Source of the DNA: Prado023 sp963700475
GTDB lineage: Bacteria; Actinomycetota; Actinomycetes; S36-B12; CAIYMF01
DNA length: 64,000 nucleotides
Assembly: GCA_963700475.1 (NCBI GenBank)
Contig: CAVOXR010000015.1
Span: 649,258 to 713,257 of the forward strand
Reading direction: 5' to 3'
The notes beneath the pieces are model-generated. The model was not told the DNA's origin. It made no database searches and was given only the letters and a program-made list of their open reading frames with translations. The position numbers and the translations under genes are program-made. Within the stretch, counting starts at the first letter, position 1. Each line of letters starts with the position of its first letter. Of this stretch, positions 36,984-45,452 are shown one piece after another.

Positions 36984-38694
36984 CACCGTGTCCCACTACC
37001 GTCCGTGGCGGGTCCTCGGGCCCATGCTCCTCGGCGTGCTCCTGCTTGTGGGGTGGGCGTTCTGGCCCTCGCTGTCGAACTCGCCGCAGCTCGGGCTCGA
37101 CCTCCAGGGCGGGACCCAGGTCACGCTCCTGCCGACCGCTGCGCCGGGCACCGAGGGCTCGATCACCCAGGAGCAGCTCGACCAGGCCGTCACCATCATC
37201 CGGCAGCGTGTGGACGGCCTGGGTGTCGCCGAGTCCGAGGTGACCGTCCAGGGGTCCGGTGACAACGCGGCCATCATCGTGTCCGTGCCGGGCTCGGTCT
37301 CACAGGACCGTCTGGTGGAACTGGTGGGTCGCACCGCCCAGCTGGCCTTCCGCCAGGTCGAGGCGATCACGAACCCGGAGGGTGTGGACCCGAACGCGAC
37401 CCCGTCCGCCGAGCCGACCCCGTCGATCACGCCCACGGCCACGGAGGCCAGCCCCACGCCCACTGACGCCTCCGCCTCCCCGTCGGCCAGCCCAACTGAC
37501 GCGCCCTCGCCCTCAGCCGCACCGTCGGACTCCGCCACGGCCAGCCCGAGTGCGAGCCCCAGCGCCAGCCCGGCGGTGAAGCAGCCGAAGACACCGGTCC
37601 AGGCCACGGAGAACACAACGGAGTTCCAGGAGCGCGCGCTGCGCCTGGACTGCACCTTCCCGGAGAACCGCGCCGGCCAGCCCGATGTCCTGGAGCTCTG
37701 GTTGGCCACCTGTGATCGTGAAGGGACAGCCAAGTACCTGCTCCAGCCGACCTTCATCAAGGGCACGCAGGTCACGAACGCGACCGCCGTCCTGGACCCG
37801 CAGACCAGCAAGTGGTCGGTCTCACTGGACTTCGACGCCGAGGGCGCCAAGGCGCTGGCCGAGATCTCCACCGACCTGTACGACAACCAGCCGCCGCAGA
37901 ACCAGTTCGCCATCGTGCTCGACGGTGTGGTCTACAGCGCACCGTCCTTCCTCGAACCGATCACCGGGGGGAACGCCCAGATCACGGGTGACTTCACGAT
38001 CGACGAGGCCAACGACCTCGCCAACGTGCTGAAGTTCGGCTCGTTGCCCGTGAGCCTCGAGGTGGGCCAGATCACCTCGATCACACCCACGGTGGGCGAG
38101 GACTACCTGCATGCGGGCCTGCTGGCCGGTGCGATCGGCCTGATCCTGGTCGGCCTCTACCTCCTGGCCTACTACCGGGCCCTCGGGGTCGTGGCCTCGG
38201 CCAGCCTCGTCATGGCCGGCATCATCACCTTCTGCCTGTTCGTGATCTTCGGGCGGACCCTTGGGTTCACCCTGACCCTGGCCGGCATCACCGGTGCGAT
38301 CGTGGCGATCGGCATCACCGCGGACTCGTTCATCGTGTACTTCGAACGGATCCGGGACGAGGTCCGCGACGGCAAGTCCCTTCGCGTCGCCGCCGAGACC
38401 GGCTGGATCCGTGCCCGGCGCACGCTGCTGGCCGCGGACTTCGTGTCTCTGCTCGGCGCGGTCGTGCTCTACATCCTGAGCATCGGCAGCGTGCGAGGCT
38501 TCGCGTTCGCCCTGGGCCTGACCACCGTCATCGACGTCCTGGTGGCGTTCACCTTCACCCGACCGGTCGTCGCGCTCCTTGCGGCCACCAGGTTCTTCCA
38601 GTCGGGGCATCCGCTCAGCGGGGTCGACCCGAAGCGACTGGGCATCCCCGATCCGCCTGCGCCGCGATCCGTGGCCACCGCAGGGAGGAAGTAG
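36976..38694 (+). CDS. secD: Protein translocase subunit SecD
   Basis: 572-residue RND-type subunit that uses the proton gradient to help exported proteins leave the Sec channel. The first helix (about 15-30) is followed by LGLDLQGGTQVTLLP, and the six-helix RND core starts near 375. The first periplasmic domain contains a Ser/Pro/Ala/Thr insert (about 138-205) rich in ASPS units, longer than in most homologues. The start GTG overlaps yajC; secF starts three bases after. Confidence 0.94.
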   Translation: MASTVSHYRPWRVLGPMLLGVLLLVGWAFWPSLSNSPQLGLDLQGGTQVTLLPTAAPGTEGSITQEQLDQAVTIIRQRVDGLGVAESEVTVQGSGDNAAIIVSVPGSVSQDRLVELVGRTAQLAFRQVEAITNPEGVDPNATPSAEPTPSITPTATEASPTPTDASASPSASPTDAPSPSAAPSDSATASPSASPSASPAVKQPKTPVQATENTTEFQERALRLDCTFPENRAGQPDVLELWLATCDREGTAKYLLQPTFIKGTQVTNATAVLDPQTSKWSVSLDFDAEGAKALAEISTDLYDNQPPQNQFAIVLDGVVYSAPSFLEPITGGNAQITGDFTIDEANDLANVLKFGSLPVSLEVGQITSITPTVGEDYLHAGLLAGAIGLILVGLYLLAYYRALGVVASASLVMAGIITFCLFVIFGRTLGFTLTLAGITGAIVAIGITADSFIVYFERIRDEVRDGKSLRVAAETGWIRARRTLLAADFVSLLGAVVLYILSIGSVRGFAFALGLTTVIDVLVAFTFTRPVVALLAATRFFQSGHPLSGVDPKRLGIPDPPAPRSVATAGRK

Positions 38695-38696
38695 CC

Positions 38697-39851
38697 ATGT
38701 CCCGGTTGGGAGCCCTCGGGCACAAGCTCTACTCCGGCGAGGTGTCCTACGACATCGTCGGCAGGGCCAAGCGCTGGTACGCGATCTCCGGTGCCATCGT
38801 CCTCATCGCGCTGCTCTCGTTGGCCCTCCGTGGCCTGAACCTGGGCATCGAGTTCACCGGAGGCGCGGAGTACCAGGTCCCGTCGGCGTCGTGCACCATC
38901 GAGGAGGCGCGCAGCGCGGTGGAGTCCGTCGGGGTCGAGCCGTCCACCGTCACCCAGCTGGGCAACGACTCGATCAGGGTCACCACCGAGGCGGTCGACA
39001 ATGCCACGAGCCTGAAGATCCGGGGCTCCCTGGCCCAGGCGTGCGCGGTCGATCCCGACCAGGTGTCGGTGCAGCTTGTGGGGCCCACCTGGGGAGGTGA
39101 GATCACGAAGAAGGCGATCACCGCGCTCCTGGTCTTCATCGGGCTGCTGTCTGTGTTCCTCGCGCTCTACTTCGACTGGCGCATGGCCGTGGCGGCCGTC
39201 GTCGCCCTCGTCCACGACATCGTGATCACGGTCGGCATCTACTCGCTCCTGCAGTTCGAGGTCACGCCGAGCACGATGATCGGCATCCTGACGATCCTCG
39301 GGTACTCGCTGTACGACACGGTTGTCGTCTTCGACAAGGTCAAGGAGAACACCCGGGGCATCCTCGGGCAGAGCCGCCAGACCTATTCGCAGGCGGCCAA
39401 CCTCGCCGTCAACCAGACCCTCGTGAGAAGCATCAACACCTCGATCGTGGCCCTGCTCCCCGTCGGTGCGATCCTCTTCGTGGGGGCTGGCCTGCTCGGG
39501 GCAGGCACCCTCAAGGACCTGTCGCTGGCCCTGTTCGTGGGCATGGCGGCGGGCACCTACTCCTCGATCTTCATCGCCACGCCCTTCCTGGCGCAGCTCA
39601 TGGAGCGCAACCCGCAGATGAAGGCCCTCGCCGGCCGGGTGAAGGCCCGTGGTGCGGGTCCCCGCGGTGCCGCGGTAGCGGCGACGGCAGCCGCGGGTGC
39701 TGCGTCCGTCGACACCCCCGAGGGGGCGGATGCGCAGCCGGCGGAGGCTGCTGGGGAGAGCACAGAGGCCATGGATCGAGCTCGGGCCCGCCGGACTGCC
39801 AGCGGTCCGCGGAACCAGCCGAAGAAGCAGAGCCGGGCCGACCGGCACTGA
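38697..39851 (+). CDS. secF: Protein translocase subunit SecF
   Basis: 384-residue partner of SecD. The motif LGIEFTGGAEYQV and the RND helices with LTILGYSLYDTVVVFDKVKEN are present. A C-terminal cytoplasmic tail of about 75 residues is rich in Ala, Gly and basic residues. In Mycobacterium an exported protein gene and apt lie between secF and rel (from memory); both are missing here. Confidence 0.94.
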   Translation: MSRLGALGHKLYSGEVSYDIVGRAKRWYAISGAIVLIALLSLALRGLNLGIEFTGGAEYQVPSASCTIEEARSAVESVGVEPSTVTQLGNDSIRVTTEAVDNATSLKIRGSLAQACAVDPDQVSVQLVGPTWGGEITKKAITALLVFIGLLSVFLALYFDWRMAVAAVVALVHDIVITVGIYSLLQFEVTPSTMIGILTILGYSLYDTVVVFDKVKENTRGILGQSRQTYSQAANLAVNQTLVRSINTSIVALLPVGAILFVGAGLLGAGTLKDLSLALFVGMAAGTYSSIFIATPFLAQLMERNPQMKALAGRVKARGAGPRGAAVAATAAAGAASVDTPEGADAQPAEAAGESTEAMDRARARRTASGPRNQPKKQSRADRH

Positions 39852-39880
39852 CAGCGCCTGCACCACCCTGAGGCGGGTCG

Positions 39881-39886
39881 TACACT
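39881..39886 (+). promoter_or_regulatory. -10 box of the rel gene
   Basis: TACACT, giving a start near 39893 and a leader of about 20 bases with AGGAGGAG before the GTG at 39912. Confidence 0.45.
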
Positions 39887-39911
39887 CGCACGTAACGAGC
39901 AGGAGGAGCAG

Positions 39912-42179
39912 GTGGCCGATCCGGAGACCCTGCCCGTCGATTCGGCGGTGGAGGCAGCCCCAGGGTTGCGCTCGAGGCTGTCCCGGATCGCTGGTCGGAG
40001 CTCAGGCGCGCCCCCCGAGCTCGAACCCATCCTGCGGACCCTGAGGCAGTTCCACCCCAAGAGCGACACTCGGGTTGTCATCCAGGCGTATGTCACGGCC
40101 GAGGAGCTGCACCGGGAGCAGAAGCGCCGCTCGGGGGAGCCGTACATCACCCACCCGGTGGCGGTGGCCCAGATCCTGGCGGACCTGGGCATGACCGGGC
40201 CGACCCTGGCCGCGGCCCTCCTGCACGACACCGTGGAGGACACCGGATACCCGCTTGCCGACCTGCGCGCGGAGTTCGGTGAGGAGATCGCCTCCCTGGT
40301 CGACGGCGTGACCAAGCTCGACAAGGTCACCTACGGCGCCTCAAGTGCTGCCGAGACCGTGCGCAAGATGGTCGTGGCCATGGCGCGCGACATCCGGGTC
40401 CTGGTGATCAAGCTGGCTGACCGTCTGCACAACATGCGCACCCTGCAGTGGTTGCCGCCGGAGAAGCAGGCCATCAAGGCGCGCGAGACCCTGGAGATCT
40501 ACGCCCCCCTGGCTCATCGCCTCGGCATGAACACGGTGAAGTGGGAGCTCGAGGATCTCTCGTTCGCGACGCTGCATCCCAAGATGTACGAGGAGATCGT
40601 CCGCCTGGTGGGCCAGCGGGCGCCGGCCCGTGAGCAGTACCTCGAGACGGTCATCAGCGACATCGATGAGCGGCTGCGGGCCGCGCGGATCCGGGCCACC
40701 GTGACCGGACGACCCAAGCACTACTACTCCGTCTACCAGAAGATGATCGTGCGCGGGCACGACTTCTCCGACATCTACGACCTCGTGGGCGTGCGGATCC
40801 TTGTCGACTCGGTGCGCGACTGCTACGCCGTCCTCGGAACGCTGCACGCGGCCTGGAACCCCCTTCCCGGGCGGTTCAAGGACTACATCGCGATGCCCAA
40901 GTTCAACATGTACCAGTCGCTGCACACGACCGTCATCGGCCCGGACGGCAAGCCCGTGGAGGTGCAGATCCGCACCCACGAGATGCACCGTTCGGCCGAG
41001 TACGGCATCGCCGCGCACTGGCGCTACAAGCAGACCGAGGTGGGTGGCAAGCTCGGGCCCGATGACCTCGGGTGGCTTCGCCAGCTCGTGGAGTGGCAGC
41101 GGGAGACCGAGGACCCGGGGGAGTTCCTCGAGTCGCTGCGCTACGACCTGGGCTCCACCGAGGTGTTCGTGTTCACCCCGCGCGGGGACGTCATCGCGCT
41201 GCCCTCGGGTTCGACCCCGGTCGACTTCGCCTACGCGGTGCACACCGAGCTCGGCCACCGGTGCGTGGGCGCCCGGGTGAACGGCCGGCTCGTCCCGTTG
41301 GACAGCCCGTTGGCGAACGGGGACGCCGTCGAGGTGTTCACCTCCAAGGCCGAGGGCGCCGGGCCGAGCCTGGACTGGCTGACGTTCGTGCGCAGCCCGC
41401 GGGCCCGCAGCAAGATCAAGGCCTGGTTCTCCCGCGAGCGCCGCGAGGAGGCCATCGACAAGGGCAAGGACCAGCTGCTCAAGGCCATGCGCAAGGAGGG
41501 CGTCTCCGTCCACCGGCTCCTGTCGACCACGGCCCTGGGGACGGTGGCCGCCGATCTGCGCCAGCACGACGTCAGCGCCCTGTACGCGTCGATCGGCGAG
41601 GGTCGGATCAGCCCACAGACCGTGATCCACCGCCTGGTCGCGACTGCGGGGGGAGAGGCTGCTGCCGCCGACGATGCGGCGGAGGGGGTCACGCCGCAGG
41701 CCATCACCAAGATGAAGCAGCGCTCGGACTCCGATCCGGGCGTGACCGTGATCGGCTCCCAGCTCGGTGACGTCTGGGTCAAGCTGGCCCGCTGCTGCAC
41801 TCCGGTTCCGGGCGATGAGATCACCGGATTCGTCACCCGGGGCAACGGTGTCTCAGTGCATCGTCAGGACTGCAGCAACGTCGTGTCGATGGCCGGCCAG
41901 GCGGAGCGCTTCGTACCCGTGGCGTGGTCCCCGGGTGCGTCCTCGGTGTTCCTGGTGAACATCCAGGTCGAGGCCCTCGACCGGTCGCGGCTGCTCGCCG
42001 ACGTCACGCGGGCGCTGTCCGACCAGCACGTCAACATCCTGTCCGCCTCGGTGTCGACCACGAAGGAGCGCATCGCAGTGTCGCGCTTCACGTTCGAGAT
42101 GGGCGACCCCAAGCACCTGGGGGCGGTCCTTCGGGCCGTTCGCGGCGTCGAGGGCGTATTCGACGCCTACCGCGTGTAG
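39912..42179 (+). CDS. relA: Bifunctional (p)ppGpp synthetase/hydrolase Rel
   Basis: 755-residue stringent-response enzyme. The hydrolase domain has YITHPVAVA and LLHDTVED, including the HD pair. The synthetase domain has GRFKDYIAMPKFNMYQSLHTTV. TGS follows (VFTPRGDVIALPSGSTPVDF) and an ACT domain closes the protein. Because both the HD pair and the synthetase motifs are intact, it should make and degrade (p)ppGpp. The start is GTG with a strong ribosome-binding site. Confidence 0.95.
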   Translation: MADPETLPVDSAVEAAPGLRSRLSRIAGRSSGAPPELEPILRTLRQFHPKSDTRVVIQAYVTAEELHREQKRRSGEPYITHPVAVAQILADLGMTGPTLAAALLHDTVEDTGYPLADLRAEFGEEIASLVDGVTKLDKVTYGASSAAETVRKMVVAMARDIRVLVIKLADRLHNMRTLQWLPPEKQAIKARETLEIYAPLAHRLGMNTVKWELEDLSFATLHPKMYEEIVRLVGQRAPAREQYLETVISDIDERLRAARIRATVTGRPKHYYSVYQKMIVRGHDFSDIYDLVGVRILVDSVRDCYAVLGTLHAAWNPLPGRFKDYIAMPKFNMYQSLHTTVIGPDGKPVEVQIRTHEMHRSAEYGIAAHWRYKQTEVGGKLGPDDLGWLRQLVEWQRETEDPGEFLESLRYDLGSTEVFVFTPRGDVIALPSGSTPVDFAYAVHTELGHRCVGARVNGRLVPLDSPLANGDAVEVFTSKAEGAGPSLDWLTFVRSPRARSKIKAWFSRERREEAIDKGKDQLLKAMRKEGVSVHRLLSTTALGTVAADLRQHDVSALYASIGEGRISPQTVIHRLVATAGGEAAAADDAAEGVTPQAITKMKQRSDSDPGVTVIGSQLGDVWVKLARCCTPVPGDEITGFVTRGNGVSVHRQDCSNVVSMAGQAERFVPVAWSPGASSVFLVNIQVEALDRSRLLADVTRALSDQHVNILSASVSTTKERIAVSRFTFEMGDPKHLGAVLRAVRGVEGVFDAYRV

Positions 42180-42232
42180 CCCGCCCGACCCCAGCCCCGC
42201 CCCGCCCCAGCCCGCCCCGCGCCCCCCGCCTC
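42180..42232. other. C-rich tract, potential G-quadruplex on the minus strand
   Basis: At least eight runs of three to six C on the plus strand, spaced by one to three bases, right after the rel stop. The minus strand could form a G-quadruplex. It lies between convergent genes, just before hairpin repeat copy B. Confidence 0.5.
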
Positions 42233-42268
42233 GCGGCCTCCCCGTCGACCCGACCGACGGCCCGGTTG

Positions 42269-42339
42269 GTCCGCTATTGCGCGGCTCGACCCCGGATCGG
42301 TCCGGATTCGCGACCGTCGATGGTCGCAGATCCGGACGA
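42269..42339. repeat. 71-bp dispersed hairpin repeat, copy B
   Basis: Begins GTCCGCTATT and contains GTCCGGATTCGCGACC paired with GGTCGCAGATCCGGAC around a six-base loop. It aligns without gaps to copy A (22840-22910), with 51 of 71 identical positions including the last 12. It lies between the convergent rel and DUF349 genes. Confidence 0.75.
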
Positions 42340-42392
42340 ACCTGTGTCCGGGGGTCGGGAGCGCCGATGCGTGGGCGGGCGGTGTCGTGCGG

Positions 42393-43634
42393 TCAGCCGG
42401 AGTACTCGGCCAGGGAGTTCTCTGCGGCCTCGAGCAGTGAGCGTGTCGTGGTGATGCGCCCCTGAAGGTCGGCGGTCTTCCGCTCGTCGCCGGCGGCCTC
42501 AGCTGCTGCTGCCTGCTTCTCCAGCTTGGTCAGGGAGGCGCGGAAGGTCTCGACTGTGGACTCAGCCAACGCCCGCTTCGCCGGGTCGGTCCGGCGCCAC
42601 TGGTCCTCCTCGGACCGCTTGATGGCATCCTCGACCTTGCGCAGACGGCCCTCGACCTTGTCCCGGTCGTTGCGCGGGACGTGTCCGATGGCGTTCCAGC
42701 GCTCGCCGATGCTGCGCATGGCCGTCTTGGCAGCAGCGAGGTCCGTGATCGGCAGGAGCGCCTCGGCCTCCGCGGCGAGGGCCTCCTTGGCGTGGAGGTT
42801 CTCCAGCTGGTCGCCATCGCGCTCGGACTGGGCGGCGTTGCGGGCGGCGAAGAACGCATCCTGGGCTGCCCGGAACCGCGCCCAGAGCTTGTCCTCATCC
42901 GCGCGTCCGGCACGGGGGGCGGCCTTCCACTCGTCCATGAGGCCGCGGTAGGCGCGGGCGGTCTCGACCCAGTCGGTGCTCGTCGACAGCGCCTCGGCGC
43001 GGGCGATGATGCCGTCCTTGGCGGCCGTCGCCTCCTTGCGGGCTGCATCCAGCGTCGCGAAGTGCGCGCGGCGGGCCTTGTCGAACGCGGAGCGTGCGGT
43101 GCTGAACCGCTTCCAGAGCTCCTGCTCGGCGTCCCGGGTGGAGCGATCACCGCGGGGAAGGGCCGTCCAGGCGTCCTGGAGCTCCTTGAAACGGTCGCCG
43201 GTGGACTTCCACTGGGTCGAGACGGCAAGGCCCTCGGACTCCTCGACGATGGCGGTGCGGGCCGCCATCGTCTTGACCCGCGTCTCCTCGCGGGCGGCGG
43301 CGGCCGCGGCCTTGCGGGCCTCGCCGGCAGCTTCGAGCTCGTCGGCCAGTCGGCTGAGCACCGTGAGGTCACCGACGACGTGCGGGTTCTCCACCGCATC
43401 GCGAAGCTTGCCCACCACGATGGTCACCGATTCAGGAGTGCCCTTGCCGTCCTTGAGTCGCGCCTGGAGCAGCTCGGCCTCGGCCTTGAGCCCGTCGTAC
43501 TTGCGCTCGAAGAAGGCCAGGCCCTCCGAGGGTGCACCGGCCGCCCATTGGCCGACAGCGACCTCCTGCCCGTCGGGGCGACGCACGTACACCGTGCCGT
43601 CGTCATCGACGCGTCCGTAGGCGTGCTCGGTCAT
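42393..43634 (-). CDS. DUF349 domain protein
   Basis: 413-residue, mostly helical protein with at least three DUF349 repeats (W-K-x...A-E, e.g. ERWNAIGHVPRNDRDKVEGR). The N-terminus has a short beta-rich stretch (YGRVDDDGTVYVRRPDGQEV) common to actinomycete members. The function is not established; E. coli relatives are linked to resistance phenotypes. The ATG at 43634 was preferred over an upstream in-frame start because of an adjacent GGAGGGGC site. Confidence 0.85.
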   Translation of the reverse strand: MTEHAYGRVDDDGTVYVRRPDGQEVAVGQWAAGAPSEGLAFFERKYDGLKAEAELLQARLKDGKGTPESVTIVVGKLRDAVENPHVVGDLTVLSRLADELEAAGEARKAAAAAAREETRVKTMAARTAIVEESEGLAVSTQWKSTGDRFKELQDAWTALPRGDRSTRDAEQELWKRFSTARSAFDKARRAHFATLDAARKEATAAKDGIIARAEALSTSTDWVETARAYRGLMDEWKAAPRAGRADEDKLWARFRAAQDAFFAARNAAQSERDGDQLENLHAKEALAAEAEALLPITDLAAAKTAMRSIGERWNAIGHVPRNDRDKVEGRLRKVEDAIKRSEEDQWRRTDPAKRALAESTVETFRASLTKLEKQAAAAEAAGDERKTADLQGRITTTRSLLEAAENSLAEYSG

Positions 43635-43696
43635 GCTCGTGCCCCTCCGTAGTCCAGTGCCGGTCATTGTCCCACGCCCGTGTCCCGGACCCGGTG

Positions 43697-44584
43697 CTAT
43701 GCCTCCTGCGAGACCGCTGTCTCGATCCCGATCGGTGCCGCGGGGGTGCCGTCGGTGCCCCCGCCGGCCACTCCGGCCTCGGCGATCTTCGTCACGACGT
43801 CAAGCCCGGAGCTGACCTCGCCCCAGATCGTGTAGTTCGGCGGGAGGGTGGTGTCCTCGTACACGAGGAAGAACTGGCTGCCTGAGGTGCCTGGCCCCGC
43901 GTTGGCCATCGCCACCGTGCCGGCTGGGTAGTTCACGCCGGACTCTGCGGGCAGGTTCTCGTCAGGGAGCTTGAAGCCGGGGCCACCCGTGCCGGTCGCG
44001 GTCGGGTCACCGCACTGGAGCACCTTGATACCGCCGGTCACGAGTCGATGGCAGAGCGTCGAGTCGAAGTAGCCCTCACCGGCAAGCCAGAGCATCGCGT
44101 TCACGGTCTCGGGCGCCTTGTCGGCGTAGGTGTCGATCACGATCTCGCCGCAGTTCGTGGACAGGACCAGCTGGTAGTCCGTTCCGTCCTTGAGCTGCAT
44201 CTCCGGGGCCTTGTCCCACGACTTGGGGTCGGTGGGCGGGGTTGGCGCGTCATCGCAGCCCTTGACGGACACCGGCGAGGCGGAGCTGGAAGGTGAGGCC
44301 GGCGGCGAGGCGTTGGCGTCCCCGGAGGCCAACGGGGAAGGGGACGCGGAGGCCGATGCCGCAGGCTCAGCGACGTCGTTGCTGCTGCTGTCCGGCCAGA
44401 ACACGACAGCAGCTACCGCGACGACTGCAACCAGGGCGGCGATGCCCCAGCCGATGCGCATCCGCCGCTTGTGTCGGTCTGCCCGGGCAGCGCGACGGGC
44501 AGCCTGGCGCTCCAGCTTGGCGGCGGCCAGCTCCTTGCGGCGCTTGTTGGTGGCCCCAGTACCGGGCTTCTTCTCGTTGGACAC
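43697..44584 (-). CDS. Membrane-anchored cyclophilin-type peptidyl-prolyl isomerase
   Basis: 295 residues. A basic cytoplasmic N-terminus (about 1-45, with NKRRKELAAAKLERQAARRA) precedes one membrane helix (about 46-66). A Ser/Ala/Pro linker leads to an extracellular cyclophilin domain (TNCGEIVIDTYADKAPETVN, TSGSQFFLVYED). It is likely to help fold exported proteins. The start GTG was preferred for its GGGAGC site. Its place beside rel and the metallo-hydrolase matches the mycobacterial ppiB position. Confidence 0.88.
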   Translation of the reverse strand: MSNEKKPGTGATNKRRKELAAAKLERQAARRAARADRHKRRMRIGWGIAALVAVVAVAAVVFWPDSSSNDVAEPAASASASPSPLASGDANASPPASPSSSASPVSVKGCDDAPTPPTDPKSWDKAPEMQLKDGTDYQLVLSTNCGEIVIDTYADKAPETVNAMLWLAGEGYFDSTLCHRLVTGGIKVLQCGDPTATGTGGPGFKLPDENLPAESGVNYPAGTVAMANAGPGTSGSQFFLVYEDTTLPPNYTIWGEVSSGLDVVTKIAEAGVAGGGTDGTPAAPIGIETAVSQEA

Positions 44585-44750
44585 GTCACGTGCTCCCACA
44601 GTCGAGGTGTGCGGCTCGCAGGGAGTCTATGTGGCCCCCGTGTGCGTGCGCGGACGACTCGCGCGATTGGGCCGCCGGGCCGGGGCGCGGATACCCTTGG
44701 GGCCGGTCCCGGCACGTCCGGACCACATTGATCCCCCGTGAGGAGTGCGC

Positions 44751-45452
44751 ATGCTCATCGCCGGCTTCCCGGCTGGCCCGTTCGGGACCAACTGCTGGAT
44801 CCTGGCCCCCGGTGCGCACAGCGAGGCGGTCATCATCGATCCCGGGATGGACTGTCGAGCCGGCATCGAGCAGGTCGTCGCCGAGCACGGGCTGCGTCCG
44901 GTCGCGGTCATCCTCTCCCACGGGCATCTGGACCACATGTGGTCGGTGCTTCCGGTGTGCGACGGCTACGACATCCCCGCCTGGATCCACCCGAACGATC
45001 GAGCCCTTCTCGCTGACCCCTGGGCGGGCGTGTCGGGGGAGACCCGGATGATGTTCGCGTCCGTGGTGGGTGCGTCCGACTTCGCCGAGCCCTCCGACGT
45101 GCGCGAGCTCACCGACGGCGCCTCGCTGGAGATCGCCGGAATGACCTTCACCGCGGACCACGCACCGGGTCACACCCCGGGCTCGACCGCGTTCCGGATC
45201 ATGGACACCGGCGCCGAGCCGCTGATGCTCTCCGGCGACCTGCTGTTCGCGGGATCGATCGGGCGCACCGATCTCCCCGGGGGCGATACCGCCGCGATGC
45301 TCGACTCGTTGGCTCGGGTGGTGCTGCCCCAGCCCGACGACATGCTGGTGCTGCCCGGGCACGGGGAGACCACGACCATCGGCGCCGAGCGGCGCGTGAA
45401 CCCGTTCCTGCAGGGTCTCGCCGCGCCCGGCACACCCGGTGGCAGGCCATGA
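44751..45452 (+). CDS. Metallo-beta-lactamase fold hydrolase (glyoxalase II-like)
   Basis: 233-residue zinc hydrolase. The HxHxDH motif reads LSHGHLDHMW, with further metal ligands in APGHTPGS, LSGDLLF and LPGHGETT. Small proteins of this kind are called hydroxyacylglutathione hydrolase-like, but actinomycetes lack glutathione, so a mycothiol or other thioester substrate is more plausible. The ATG follows GAGGAG. It overlaps hisS by four bases. Confidence 0.87.
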   Translation: MLIAGFPAGPFGTNCWILAPGAHSEAVIIDPGMDCRAGIEQVVAEHGLRPVAVILSHGHLDHMWSVLPVCDGYDIPAWIHPNDRALLADPWAGVSGETRMMFASVVGASDFAEPSDVRELTDGASLEIAGMTFTADHAPGHTPGSTAFRIMDTGAEPLMLSGDLLFAGSIGRTDLPGGDTAAMLDSLARVVLPQPDDMLVLPGHGETTTIGAERRVNPFLQGLAAPGTPGGRP

